This document shows, piece after piece, positions 9,430-18,594 of a DNA stretch of 64,000 nt. The first letter of the stretch is position 1, and each line of letters opens with the position of its first letter. The DNA is from Kappaphycus alvarezii. Lineage: Eukaryota > Rhodophyta > Florideophyceae > Gigartinales > Solieriaceae. The position numbers and the translations under genes are program-made. The notes below the pieces were generated by a model, which saw only the letters and a program-made list of their open reading frames with translations, was not told the DNA's origin and ran no database searches. The stretch spans positions 496,001-560,000 of the forward strand of contig NADL03000471.1 in assembly GCA_002205965.3 (NCBI GenBank), given 5' to 3'.

Positions 9430-10210
9430 CTGGCCTATCCACTGAGCGTGTAGAGGCGAAGGAATCCGGTGGTATCGTCGTCCCAAAATCCCCTGCGGAT
9501 TGGTAGGACGGCACACACGAAACAGACCGTCCGACGGTCAACAGGCGGGAAGACTCCGCGGTAGTGCCGTAATGACGATGTTTCTAGCGCTCTGCGAGTG
9601 TCGAGGCAGCGCCTGTGGTAACCGTATCTGGAGAGATGTGACGGCGAGCGGAGGGGTGGGCAACAGTAGCTTCGACGGCGATATCGGTACTGTGAAGGCC
9701 GTAGGTAGCGGGAATTTAAATGCCCATGCGTAACGCGGGGGACTCCGAATGCCAATACGAATTGGGAACCTAGTAGAGGAGCGGATGCTCGACGAGGTCG
9801 ACGACCGCAACTTACTCACAGAAGCGGGCGAGAACGCTATGGAGTACGTGATGTCTACGAGTCATTCCGTCTTCGTATTTGCAGGTTAACGCGTGTTGGC
9901 CGTTTGGATCTAAGACTGGTGCGACGCCGGCCGAGCGCCAGGAGCAGACCGCACAGCGAGTAGATCCAGGGAATAGCGCGATGCCGAGACGAAGAGCCAG
10001 AGCGACATGCCGCGCAAAGGAGGACAGGTACGTACCGCGGTGGGGGTGAGTAAGCGAAGTGAAAACAGAGAAGGAGGAAGATGTGCGCACGGAAAGGAGC
10101 CGTGCTCGGTCTGGTGCTGCTGCGGACAAGAACAACCTGTCAGATTTCGATATCATGAGTTCAGTTGTGATCGCAGACTGGAGCCTTTCACCGGGGAACG
10201 GCGATTAACA
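9430..10210 (-). pseudogene. Zinc and endonuclease C-terminus of copy B
   Basis: The reading starts with SKSDRLFLSAAAPDR, then VALALRLGIALFPG, a CAVC...GQHALTC zinc segment and a TRRHHVLHSVL segment in the RHN position. After frame changes it continues with HSTDIAVEATVAHPSA, which carries the catalytic Asp context, and then AERKKHRHYG. The open frame 9812-10156 covers the first half only. It was separated from its RT by the insertion at 10211-10705. Confidence 0.6.
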
Positions 10211-10705
10211 ACGCTCGAAATGTGAAACAGAGAGGTAGGCAGCCGGAGAGCTGCTAAAGGAACAGTAGAGACGATGGTAGTGGGTTTCAGAAAGTTGGGG
10301 GCAAGGGGTGTATGGAGTGTACCTGGATTCCCACGAGAATCCAGATGAGCCCCCTTTTTATAGACAGTACGGCAGTTCTTCTAAACAACTCTCAGAGTTT
10401 TGCCAGCTCAGTAAAAAAACACTAGAAAGTAGAGCTGTAAATAAGTAATAATACTATCTAGAACATAAACAAGACGATGACGTGGTCTCCATGTCAAATA
10501 AAAATACTGTAGAGAAAATAAATACTGAGCAATAAAACCGCTACCCGGTTACATACAGCTGCTAGATTTTTCAAGGGTGATGCACTTTCTCTGTTACACC
10601 ACTGTGTAATAGAGAATTGGAATAGCGACAGCGAACGAGTCTCTATTACGGAGTCGTGTAACAGAGACATTGTTGCAAAAAGTGCCATAGCTGTAAGGGT
10701 CGAGG
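10211..10705. other. Insertion splitting copy B, with nested inverted repeats
   Basis: This stretch has no protein signal and lies exactly where copy B should continue from RT thumb to zinc region. It holds a TGGATTC..GAATCCA hairpin near 10322-10345 and the larger inverted repeat at 10588-10667. I infer a non-autonomous insertion, but I could not find a clear target duplication. Confidence 0.4.
10588..10667. repeat. Inverted repeat, 28 bp arms, each arm itself palindromic
   Basis: Arm one (10588-10615) begins TCTCTGTTACAC and ends GTGTAATAGAGA. Arm two (10640-10667) begins TCTCTATTACGG and ends CGTGTAACAGAGA. The arms are reverse complements with a few mismatches around a 24 bp spacer. Each arm is also an imperfect palindrome, so either a long stem or two small hairpins can form. 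Confidence 0.75.
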
Positions 10706-10709
10706 ACAG

Positions 10710-11081
10710 CTACGGGTGGCGGGAGGATAAGAGCAAGATGGCAGACCGAGGAATCTCTTCCAGGTGGCGGTCGTGGGAAAGAGTCAGCAGGTCAGAGATA
10801 AGTCCAAAAGAATCAATTACAGATGCTGCGGAAGCGGCCTCGGTAATATCCGAAGTTTGCAGGAAACCTAGACCGCCCGTTGAGAAGGGGAGAGAGGCCT
10901 GGAGCCAGGCCCGATCCGGGCAGGGAAATTGCAACTGATGCAAGGCTTCCCTCTGCTTTTGATCGAGGCTGGCGGCGAGTACCGCAGATTGAGTGGAGGG
11001 AAGCGTATGTAGCAAGTGCATAACCTTGGAGGCGTTCGCACAGAAGCGGTGTAAATGGAAAGCCAATTGAGCATCACCCAA
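10710..11081 (-). CDS. RT thumb region of copy B
   Basis: The reading contains QLAFHLHRFCANASKVMHLL and WLQASLPFSTGGLGF, the thumb motif also seen in copy A (QWLQASLPFRFGGLGL). It follows the 10868-11923 frame with an overlap, which indicates a frameshift between 10868 and 11081. The frame stops at the edge of the inserted sequence. Confidence 0.6.
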   Translation of the reverse strand: MGDAQLAFHLHRFCANASKVMHLLHTLPSTQSAVLAASLDQKQREALHQLQFPCPDRAWLQASLPFSTGGLGFLQTSDITEAASAASVIDSFGLISDLLTLSHDRHLEEIPRSAILLLSSRHP

Positions 11082-11923
11082 TTCTCGAAGGGATTAGAAG
11101 ATAGGGTCAACGGCGGTTTGGCGGCCTGCGAAAAATTGGGCAACAAAAGAGTCCGAGCGAATCGGAGATCCCAGCACGATGAAACCGGGGGGATAGAAAA
11201 GGGGCAGGGAAGTGACAAAAAATGGGTTGGTAAGGGAGAAGCCGTAAAGTTGGGTTTTGGCAAGGTTGAGCTGGAACCTGAGTGGAACTCCTTCAAGCTG
11301 GATGAAACGGATGGCGACGGCGCTTGGGACCGAGGAAGGAAAATGTTACCGCCAGCTGCATACCAAGCATTCAGGGCAGGTGAGAACTTCTGTAACGAGA
11401 GCAAGAAAGGATGAAGAGCCAGGGCAAAGACCAAGGGACCGAGGGGATCACCCTGCTGAGTGCCCTCTGAACTACGGACATAGTAGGGTCCGAAAGCGAG
11501 CTCTGTAGGAGCATCGTAACAGGAGTGTACCCACCGTGCGAGGCCTGAGGCACGCGTTAGTACGGCTTCCAGAATGCGCTGGCGGGAAATCAAATTGCGA
11601 GCGTCAACCTGGACCAACACGTGGTCGTGGAACTCGGTGCTCTGGGAAAGACGACGCACGGAATGGATTATTACATCGGTGCCGTTCCTGACGCCTACCC
11701 CTACCTGATTGCGCAGAAGGTAGGAGCGGAGTGCGGGGGTGGCTTTGTGTGTCGCGAGCCTAGAAATTAGGCGTTGGTACAGAAGCCCAACAGAGATAGT
11801 ATGGATCCCCCGTTTGGCTTCGGCAGCATAGTAAGACGGCCTCCGCAGAAATACGGGCAGCACGTGGCCGGTAGATCGCTGTTTAAACAGAGGTTGGGAA
11901 ACTTTGTCAGAGCATGAAGGCAA
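10868..11923 (-). CDS. Reverse transcriptase of copy B, catalytic box altered
   Basis: The segment carries LVQVDARNLISRQR (motif A), then GTQQGDPLGPLVFALALHP, a classic RT block before motif C. The YADD box reads WYAAGG (about 11353-11364), so both catalytic Asp residues of motif C are missing. By family knowledge this would abolish polymerisation. The last third of the frame probably runs out of the true frame. Confidence 0.65.
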   Translation of the reverse strand: MPSCSDKVSQPLFKQRSTGHVLPVFLRRPSYYAAEAKRGIHTISVGLLYQRLISRLATHKATPALRSYLLRNQVGVGVRNGTDVIIHSVRRLSQSTEFHDHVLVQVDARNLISRQRILEAVLTRASGLARWVHSCYDAPTELAFGPYYVRSSEGTQQGDPLGPLVFALALHPFLLSLQKFSPALNAWYAAGGNIFLPRSQAPSPSVSSSLKEFHSGSSSTLPKPNFTASPLPTHFLSLPCPFSIPPVSSCWDLRFARTLLLPNFSQAAKPPLTLSSNPFENWVMLNWLSIYTASVRTPPRLCTCYIRFPPLNLRYSPPASIKSRGKPCISCNFPARIGPGSRPLSPSQRAV

Positions 11924-12444
11924 TCTCTGCCGGGCGTGACCCCACCTGCCGGGCGAAGCAGCATTCGCAGGAACACTGGGGATAGACCATCGGTCCCAGG
12001 ATTGGTTGAAGGATCCAGGCTGTGAATGGCACGGCGGACATCCGAGACCGAGGACTTGAGCGCAGGAGGCAAACGGTGAGGGGGCATAGGAGTGATTGGG
12101 ACGGGGGGCGGGCGAGGAAGAGAAGGCAACGATTGAAAGGTAGCTTCACTGGGGGAAAGTGGGGGATCAACTTGGAGAAGGGCTGCCGTGGCCCGGGAAG
12201 GGCTACCCCGGGAGAGGAAACGGCGGCATATGCGAAGGGCCGTGTCAGGGCGGGCGAGGGCGGGAGGGGACGGAATCAGGAGGGCGGGCGGAGGTGAGCA
12301 AGGAAGTAGTCTCGTCGAAGGGGTCATCATAGAAGCGGCTGGAAGCCATGCGGATGCGGTCAACAAGGCTGGAGCAATTTTCACGGCGGCGGCGGCCAAG
12401 AGCTCGGGGGCGGTTGTCTCGGAAAACCAGCTTCGGGATGGCAA
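11767..12444 (-). CDS. RT N-terminal part (domain 0 to fingers) of copy B
   Basis: The reading contains SSVSDVRRAIHSLDPSTNPG followed by TDGLSPVFLRML and a TMLPKPNGG motif. These match the start of non-LTR RTs (x-DGLxP...LxKPxGG). The frame changes near 11.9 kb into the next RT segment. Proline-rich sequence precedes the RT. Confidence 0.6.
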   Translation of the reverse strand: MPSRSWFSETTAPELLAAAAVKIAPALLTASAWLPAASMMTPSTRLLPCSPPPALLIPSPPALARPDTALRICRRFLSRGSPSRATAALLQVDPPLSPSEATFQSLPSLPRPPPVPITPMPPHRLPPALKSSVSDVRRAIHSLDPSTNPGTDGLSPVFLRMLLRPAGGVTPGRDCLHALTKFPNLCLNSDLPATCCPYFCGGRLTMLPKPNGGSILSLLGFCTNA

Positions 12445-12649
12445 GAAGTTCCAGGAGGGCTCGAGTCCTGTGCTGTGGCGAGGGAGCGGATATAACGCGG
12501 TACAAGGCCGCGAAGTATAAGTCGTATGCTGCGGCTTGGACTGGACAAGGAATAAAGTTGAGAACAGGGAAGGGGGCGGAAAGGAGGGAACGGAAGGTGA
12601 GGGGTGACTGAGATGGTCCTAAAACTTGATTCACGGCAGGGAGATTCAT
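12245..12649 (-). CDS. Linker region of copy B upstream of RT
   Basis: The reading contains YDLYFAALYRVISAP and LLELLAIPKLVFRDNRP, which resembles the pre-RT linker of copy A (LGKLVLRK). No catalytic motif is expected. It overlaps the RT frame, so a frameshift lies near 12.4 kb. Confidence 0.45.
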   Translation of the reverse strand: MNLPAVNQVLGPSQSPLTFRSLLSAPFPVLNFIPCPVQAAAYDLYFAALYRVISAPSPQHRTRALLELLAIPKLVFRDNRPRALGRRRRENCSSLVDRIRMASSRFYDDPFDETTSLLTSARPPDSVPSRPRPP

Positions 12650-13036
12650 GCGTCAGGATCCATGTCGGCATCGGGGGCAGGAATGTGTTCAAGGAGACCA
12701 TAGGGGTTGATGTCGGATGGTGTAATAGGGAGCGGAGGGGTGGGCGATTGGGCATTGGGAGCACCGACCGTAATACAGCCATGCGTTTGAGGCGGAACAG
12801 GGGCATTCTGAGTACGGCGGCATTTGAATCTACCTGCCGCTACTGGTGGGGAGGCGGAGGGAGTGCTCCAGGAAAACCAGGGGCACTGGACAGTTAGGCG
12901 AGTATTTTGGTATCGATGTCCCGAGGAGCGGTGGCAGAGGATCGAGCAGGATACCACTTGCATTTGTCGTCTTCCAGGCAATAGACTTCGGATCACAGAC
13001 CTGGCCATACGGCAACGAGGTCATCAGTGTCGAGGT

Positions 13037-13627
13037 CTAGTATACCAGAGAAGCTAAGGGTTGGTGCGTCGAAGTTGTCGGAATGCTGCGCGAGAGTGCG
13101 GTAAGAGTCGCAGACAGCATTGACGGTTGGTAAGTCGCGTTCCGCCGCACAGATGAAGAAATGGTTGGGATCGGCGGACTGAATGATCGAACAGGAACCG
13201 GGGAACCCGCCGGCGGAAATGCAGCACGAAACTGGGACGGGTTGTGAATCTGGAAGGTAGAAGGAACAGAGAAGCGAACGAAACGCCTCTGATTACCTCC
13301 AAAAAGGCCGCGGGTGGCATTGCGAACAGTGCCTGCGAGCTTATGGGCTAGGCGGGCGTCGCCGAGATCGCGATGCTCAGTCAAGCCTTGACGACTGAGG
13401 GGGGGTAGGCGGCGAATAGGATGGGTACACACAGGAGCTTGGGCCGCCGGAACTTTGACCGCTTGCAGATACGGGACCGAAGCTGTGGCCGCAGGATCTT
13501 CGTCAGGCGATGTGGCGTCGGAGGCGGAGGTAGAACAAGGTGCGGTAAGATCAACACCGTCAAGCGCGTTCAGAATGTTCAGGACAGACCTAAACTGAGG
13601 GTTGTTGTGGACGGACGGCGTCAGCAT
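13037..13627 (-). CDS. N-terminal domain of copy B
   Basis: The sequence begins MLTPSVHNNPQFRSV, is low in complexity for about 80 residues, then gives FVRFSVPSTFQIHNPSQFRA, parallel to KQFVQVTDPRD in copy A. The matching block then continues in another frame (ADPNHFFICAAERDL). The frame is therefore broken by a frameshift inside the conserved domain. Function is unknown. Confidence 0.45.
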   Translation of the reverse strand: MLTPSVHNNPQFRSVLNILNALDGVDLTAPCSTSASDATSPDEDPAATASVPYLQAVKVPAAQAPVCTHPIRRLPPLSRQGLTEHRDLGDARLAHKLAGTVRNATRGLFGGNQRRFVRFSVPSTFQIHNPSQFRAAFPPAGSPVPVRSFSPPIPTISSSVRRNATYQPSMLSATLTALSRSIPTTSTHQPLASLVY

Positions 13628-13689
13628 GTTGAAGGCAGCAGAGGGACAGTATTTTAGCGTAATCCCTATACTAAATTTTTTCTGAATGT

Positions 13690-14130
13690 TTGCAATATTC
13701 TGTTTTTACGTTAACTCACCAAAGCTTTCGCCCCTGCCGAGACCTCGCCGATGGCGGAACATCCGCGCTCGAACGAGCCGCCCTAAAGAAGCACAAGTAC
13801 TACGCCCTCCTTGCCGGTCCGAGGGCATCGAACTGCGCCCCTTGGCGATCGACGTTTATGGCCAGACCGACATCCCCGGCCTCCAGCTCCTCCAGGACAT
13901 TGCCAACTGCACCGCCGCTAGGCGGGGAAAGCCTGCCTTCACGGAGTTTCGCGCGCTTCGTACAATGGTGTCAGCATTCGCGCAGCGGTACACTGCCGTC
14001 GTGATCAACCAGCGCAAATTCTGCGCGGTTGAACCCCAATAGGTCCAGCCGGGGCCGTACGGTCCCTTCGTAATGTTGGATTATTTCGGCTAGCGGACCC
14101 TCCTGACCCTACAGCACCAAAATCACATCA
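13690..14130 (+). pseudogene. Non-LTR C-terminal fragment, copy I
   Basis: The plus-strand reading gives KKHKYYALL and, one frame over, ELRPLAIDVYGQTDIPGL and VSAFAQRYTAVV. This is the end of the endonuclease domain and matches copy A (LAIDIYGQ). Only the last ~130 residues are present, as expected for a strongly 5'-truncated copy. It lies next to, and opposite in orientation to, the RING gene at 14.2-15.5 kb. Confidence 0.55.
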
Positions 14131-14238
14131 GTATCTTACAAAAATAACCTTACAAAATACTGTAAGGCCGGTGCCACATGAAAGGCACCCTGCGCAAAGG
14201 GCCTGCATTTTAGTGATACAAGGTCACTTTCCCCCCTC

Positions 14239-15345
14239 CTATCCAAGCCCAAACCCGAGCACTTTCTTACATAGTCCTCCCCTTCCCCTTCCCGCCTTAC
14301 TCCCAACCGTCCTATCCAGCCCACTCCCCGATCTCTGCGCCGTATTGTCGCCCCCCACCAATCTATCCAACCTCAACGGCCGACGAAGCCTAGTCGCAAC
14401 ACCCTTCGGCACACTCTGCGGCCCGCCACTCCCTCCCGCACCCGATCCACCCAACCGCGACTCTACAGTACGCATCGTCCCGCTACCCACCGAACCAACA
14501 CCTTCCAACCTTCGTGAATTCCGAGACTCTCGCTCCGTATTCTCATTCCCATTCTCCTCATTCCGGTTCGCTCTCCTGGATATTAGCGCGATCGCATGCT
14601 CCAGGGGATCCAAGTGCCCGGGCACAGTCCCCACATTCACCCCCTCGCTTGACTCCAACCCAATCCCATTCCCTTCCTCTCTCTCCCCCACAACACCAAT
14701 CGTCTCTTCTTGCGCAATCTCATTCTCCGCCATCACAACAGAGGTACCCAAAAATTGGTTACCCAGCTCGGCATATTGCGATGAACCTCCATTTGTTAAG
14801 GTGATAACCTCATTCGCCGATTCCTCATTGCCATTCATTCTTGCCGTGTTATCCTGCACTCGAGAAGATGCCCCCTGAGCAATGGGCCCTTTTACGGAAG
14901 ATTCCACCACACTGCAAAGGCGCTTCGTACCGCGATTGGGACGCGGTCTGGCTTCGATGTGTGTGAGGAGCCGTTGATACTCGGCTTTGCTTGTGTGCAA
15001 CTCGGCTTGCAAGCGCTGCACCGTTTCCTTAGCCTTGCGTACCTCTTCCTGCAGGTTGAGTTTTTTGTTGAAGATGGCAGAACTTTCCGAATTTATGACG
15101 TCAATAAGTAAATTGAGTTCTTCTTCGAGAAGAGAATCATGGGGTTGTTTGCGGAGGGCTTCTAAAGCCTTTTCAACTTGTTTTGGGAAATCCGGGTCCG
15201 GCAAACCACTTGTGACTGGGGTTAAGCGATTGGGTTCCAGGGGCTCACGACAGATTGGACACCAAGGTTCTGCACGAGAGCGGATGTGCCGGGAAAGACA
15301 ACGAGCGTAAAACAAGTGTCCACAATTTGGTGCATCAGTGTTCAA
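14239..15345 (-). CDS. RING-finger/coiled-coil protein, type 1 (R1)
   Basis: The frame continues upstream of this Met to about 15470 and holds a RING: ECAICLQG, then CGHLFYARC and CPIC. Tyr stands where a ligand His is usual (CGHxFY). A Lys/Glu-rich coiled coil (about residues 45-110) and a low-complexity Gly/Arg-rich tail follow. The family acts as ubiquitin E3 ligases; any such role here is inference. The N-terminus (ATG at 15530) is one frame off: a 1-nt deletion in the AAAAC run relative to the copy at 41.6 kb separates MERSLNAPLAS from the RING. Confidence 0.6.
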   Translation of the reverse strand: MNTDAPNCGHLFYARCLSRHIRSRAEPWCPICREPLEPNRLTPVTSGLPDPDFPKQVEKALEALRKQPHDSLLEEELNLLIDVINSESSAIFNKKLNLQEEVRKAKETVQRLQAELHTSKAEYQRLLTHIEARPRPNRGTKRLCSVVESSVKGPIAQGASSRVQDNTARMNGNEESANEVITLTNGGSSQYAELGNQFLGTSVVMAENEIAQEETIGVVGEREEGNGIGLESSEGVNVGTVPGHLDPLEHAIALISRRANRNEENGNENTERESRNSRRLEGVGSVGSGTMRTVESRLGGSGAGGSGGPQSVPKGVATRLRRPLRLDRLVGGDNTAQRSGSGLDRTVGSKAGRGRGGLCKKVLGFGLG

Positions 15346-15530
15346 ATTGGATAAACCCTGCAGACAGATGGCACATTCATGATCATTGCTGGCGATGAAG
15401 CCGTCGAGTGACTGAATGAGGGTGGCCGTTTGAGTGGACTGCTCGGCGATGCGGTTTTGAACAGTCTAATTTCCAGGGCGACCATATCAGGTTGTGTGGA
15501 CGCGAGGGGAGCATTAAGCGAGCGCTCCAT

Positions 15531-16432
15531 GGTTGAGGGAAAGGGAGCGGATGGGGTGAGCACAGGGGCAAGGATGTGGAGGGACACGGGATGGGTTGCG
15601 AGAGGTGGAATCGGACAAGGGAGGTAGAGGTGGGGGAAGGGTGGAGATGGAGGTGGAGAGCAGAGGGGAGAAGGGAGGAAGGTGTGTTGAGGGAATACTA
15701 AGGAAGGATGAAGACGAAGAGGGAGGATCGAAGATCAATGTGTGTGGGGTATGGGTCGATAGTGGAGGTGAAAAGAGAGGCGAGGAGGAAAGGACGACGC
15801 CGGCGGACGGGGGGGATAGGGCGGCCTATTTATAGGCGCGGAGTGCGATTGAACAGAGGACAGGGAAAATGTAGAGCGATCGGAATGCTCGTACGGAGTG
15901 GGGTGGGGGTTTGGGACAATGGCACGAAATTTGGGGTTTTGAGCAATGCGGTTGGGTGGCATGTATTTGATACATGCTCAATGCAAGTTTTTCTTTTCGT
16001 AAACTCGAATTTGTTATTTTTTTCAATCTATAGGGTAACTGTTGCACACGTTTTACTGCTCCTTCGGTCCCTGTCCCAGATCAACAGTACAGCACTCAAA
16101 ACCTGACGGAAACGCAGGATCCCTCACAGTGGATCCACCGTTGCTCCGACTATGTGCTATTCTAACTTCGCACGAGTGCAAAAGTGACATAAAACTGCGA
16201 GCGAGAGACAAGAAAAAATTCTGGAATTAGATTAAGAAACATGAATCGAGATGATGGAATGCGGTATTTTAAAGTTTGTGAAAACGGATCCAACTGGAGG
16301 GTAAAGCCTACGTTCCGGCCACCTTCATGCACGAACCAATACAACTCCCCTATTGTTACCAGACAATGCATCTCTACGTGGCGCTGGAGGGAGCGCGATT
16401 CTTGTTTAGTAATTATCGCAAGTCTATACGCA
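15531..16432 (-). promoter_or_regulatory. 5' flank of RING type 1 gene, conserved in a second copy
   Basis: This whole stretch has a clear reverse-complement match at about 40386-41307 upstream of the second RING type 1 copy. Shared pieces include CATGTATTTGATACATG (palindromic) and AAAACTGCGAGCGAGAGA. The second copy has a TACAGTACTGTACAG insertion near 40607. It must hold the promoter and 5' UTR, but I cannot point to a start site. Confidence 0.4.
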
Positions 16433-16443
16433 CACTCTTCTTT
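16433..16443. repeat. Left target-site duplication of copy C
   Basis: CACTCTTCTTT here is repeated exactly at 17753-17763 on the other side of non-LTR copy C. The paralogous empty site at about 40374-40384 reads the same apart from one base. Confidence 0.8.
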
Positions 16444-17752
16444 TAGTGAAATGGGGGGTTAATTTACTGTGGTAGATATGTGGGTTGGTACCCAGTGAAT
16501 TTGTATCGGAGCGTAGATACCGTATATTGGCCAAGCCAATTGTGAAACCGTACAATGCATCGAAAACTGTAGATGGCACTCCAATCTACCAGAAAGTAGA
16601 AGGGAGGCCAGCCAGCAAACAAGCGGCGTTGGAGGTTACTGTCAATGCGGAGTACCGCTGTAAAAGAATGCATCTAACCTTCGAAAACCGTTCCATTGCG
16701 CGAGTGGCAACAGTTCTCGCGAGTTCCTTGACGACGGAGAGCGCCGCCGGATGCCATCCTACAAGCGTTGAGATGGGAACAGGAACCAGCCTGTTTCTCC
16801 TAGGCAGCTCAGCAAGGAACCCTTGGTATTTCCGCTGCTTCTCTGCGTGGGCTGCGTTGAGGCTTGTGAGTGGGTTGAAAGCCCTGGCTCTTGCGTGGGA
16901 CGGAGCGAGCGGGTTGACAAAGGTTACGTCAAAATAATCCGTGCCACCGACGGCTCCCATCGCCCTGATATCCGGCCTTGTCCTGTTTTGGAAGTGTAAA
17001 CGAGGTTCAATGGAAGGACGTCGGGCGGCTCCTGCGAGATCGTTCCCCAGTAAAGTCACCTGGTTGTGGCGAGTATTCCGCTCGCAGCCAAAGCGACAAT
17101 GTAGCAAGTGGTCCCCGTAGATATCCAGCATTTCAGGACACCCTGCTTTCGGGCAAGGGGTATCTTGGGCGAATAAAGGGGTTTGGCAAAAGTACTGGAA
17201 CCGCACGGAGAAGTCTTTGCTCTTGATGTGCGTCCTCAATCCTGGGCAAGGTGCACAGTAGACCCAGCCTTTGGCTCCGGGGAGGGACATGCTAGCGCGG
17301 AAGGCGCGGGTGCGGATGTTTCCGAGCGGAAAGGCCTCTTGCGCAGCCATATGAATAGCGTCTGTTAGCTTCTTCTGCGATGGTGGGTTGGAGGAGCAGA
17401 AATTGCTAAACTGAATTCGTTCTGAGGGTCGACAAGAGGCGCTCCATGTGGCAAAGGCGGCTGTAGCATCCTCGTACTGTGTCAGGTCTTGAACACAGGA
17501 CGGAAAAGACTTCTCGCATAATTGCTGCGTCGCGGCGCTAGACGCAAGAAACGACGCGGCAGCGACGTCTCGCGCAGAGGTGAGGCCGATTCCCAAGGTC
17601 GGCTTTTTCTCCTGTAGTGGCTGAATGGGCAGTTGCAGCTCCTTGAATATAGACTTGTCTAGCATTCCACCCGCTAAAGTACGGCAGCAGTTCTCGATTA
17701 AGCTGTCGAAATATTCAGCCCCTTTCCGCGTGCAGGAGGGGGCCCCAACTCG
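16444..17752 (-). mobile_element. Non-LTR retrotransposon copy C, 5'-truncated insertion
   Basis: About 1.3 kb bounded by an 11 bp target-site duplication. On the minus strand it starts inside the coding region and ends with a 3' tail (16510-16444) carrying the reverse complement of TTACTGTGGTAGATA. The same tail is found at 38709-38755. The sequence without this insertion is preserved in the second RING unit, so the event post-dates the unit duplication or happened in one copy only. Confidence 0.85.
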
Positions 17753-17755
17753 CAC
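16586..17755 (-). CDS. C-terminal RT, zinc and endonuclease region of copy C
   Basis: A 389-residue open frame, the longest intact non-LTR segment here. It contains GDHLLHCRFGCERNTRHN (zinc H/C residues and RHN), then RTRPDIRAMG (RPD motif) and TDYFDVTFVNPLAPS, with the catalytic Asp and following hydrophobic strand. The domain would nick target DNA. The frame is uninterrupted, so this copy is younger than its neighbours. The start is arbitrary because the element is 5'-truncated. Confidence 0.75.
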   Translation of the reverse strand: MRVGAPSCTRKGAEYFDSLIENCCRTLAGGMLDKSIFKELQLPIQPLQEKKPTLGIGLTSARDVAAASFLASSAATQQLCEKSFPSCVQDLTQYEDATAAFATWSASCRPSERIQFSNFCSSNPPSQKKLTDAIHMAAQEAFPLGNIRTRAFRASMSLPGAKGWVYCAPCPGLRTHIKSKDFSVRFQYFCQTPLFAQDTPCPKAGCPEMLDIYGDHLLHCRFGCERNTRHNQVTLLGNDLAGAARRPSIEPRLHFQNRTRPDIRAMGAVGGTDYFDVTFVNPLAPSHARARAFNPLTSLNAAHAEKQRKYQGFLAELPRRNRLVPVPISTLVGWHPAALSVVKELARTVATRAMERFSKVRCILLQRYSALTVTSNAACLLAGLPSTFW

Positions 17756-17763
17756 TCTTCTTT
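17753..17763. repeat. Right target-site duplication of copy C
   Basis: CACTCTTCTTT, exact repeat of 16433-16443. See copy C. Confidence 0.8.
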
Positions 17764-17941
17764 ACTTCATGATTTACAACGGGGGGAACTGGGACCTTTA
17801 TTTAAAGATTTAATTGGGCCTGCTAAACAGACTTACAGGGTGGAGTAGGACGCATCGGCGCACAAGCGGCGGGTGTTACCGCGGTCTCACTCTTTATTTA
17901 ACGGCATCCCATCCGGCTCAACGCACTCTATCAGAAGCGTT

Positions 17942-18124
17942 TCATTTCTTGACAACGTATGTACAGCATGCGTGCCTGCTCTCTTCCGACTGTCCGTTTT
18001 CCATTTCATCCAATAAAATATCGCCGTTTTCTATCCAAACCCATTCAAACGCCTCTCCGCCACGCAGGGCCGCCGCCGTCACTGTTATGACATGTACGAT
18101 CTGAATTCCCATTGGCGCAAACAC
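17942..18124 (-). CDS. Short conserved ORF between the two RING genes (copy 1)
   Basis: A 60-residue product beginning MFAPMGIQIVHVITV and containing FEWVWIENGD and LLDEMEN. A second copy at 40003-40206 shares about 48 residues at the same place in the second unit. The C-termini diverge through a 4-nt indel, and the start region differs by 1 nt. By eye the two copies differ at about a dozen bases and only two are silent, so selection on the protein looks weak. No known domain; soluble and mildly acidic. Confidence 0.45.
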   Translation of the reverse strand: MFAPMGIQIVHVITVTAAALRGGEAFEWVWIENGDILLDEMENGQSEESRHACCTYVVKK

Positions 18125-18594
18125 GTCTACCTTTGTCCATAGGCTTGAGAGGTATTCAGATCAATTTGCAATGCAGACGTGGCAAAAACGTATCATACCT
18201 ACGTGAAAATCGGTGAGTGGCCGGCCTAGAAAGACCAAATTACGGCCCGCAGCACGTCGGTTGGTGAGTTTGGTCCGCCTCTCTCATTCTCTCCATTCAA
18301 ATTTCGCTTGTTTTTGAATTATTTCCGCCAAATTCCCACATCATTTTAACGCCTAAACCCCTTGCTGTTGCACTCATCATACTCCACATCCGCCATGCCC
18401 TCCAACCTACTCATACTTGGTCCACCTCACAATCCCTACCCAACCTCCCTCCCTACCCTCACTCTCCACTGCCCGATCGCTCCCCTCTCCTCTCCGCGAG
18501 ACACTAAACCAGCGCAACCCACCTAAGAATCACCCTTCCCCCACCCAACTCCTCCCTGACTCAAAATTTCCCCAATCCAACCCCTTACACCCCT

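Larger units (their letters stand above)
9430..13660 (-). mobile_element. Non-LTR retrotransposon copy B, interrupted
   Basis: The minus strand gives an N-terminal domain (13627-13037), linker (12650-12245), RT (12170-10710) and, after a ~500 bp interruption at 10211-10705, the zinc and endonuclease region (10210-9430). Order and motifs match copy A, but it is clearly diverged and closer in its C-terminal part to copy G at 50.3 kb. All segments lie in different frames. Confidence 0.7.

Noticed and set aside
13037..13627. A host gene encoding a 196-residue protein
   Set aside because: It aligns by motif with the N-terminal domain of copy A and lies just upstream of copy B's RT, so it belongs to the element.
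14171..14878. A 235-residue proline/serine-rich plus-strand protein
   Set aside because: It is the complement of the RING type 1 coding region; its composition mirrors that gene's Gly/Arg and Glu-rich tail.
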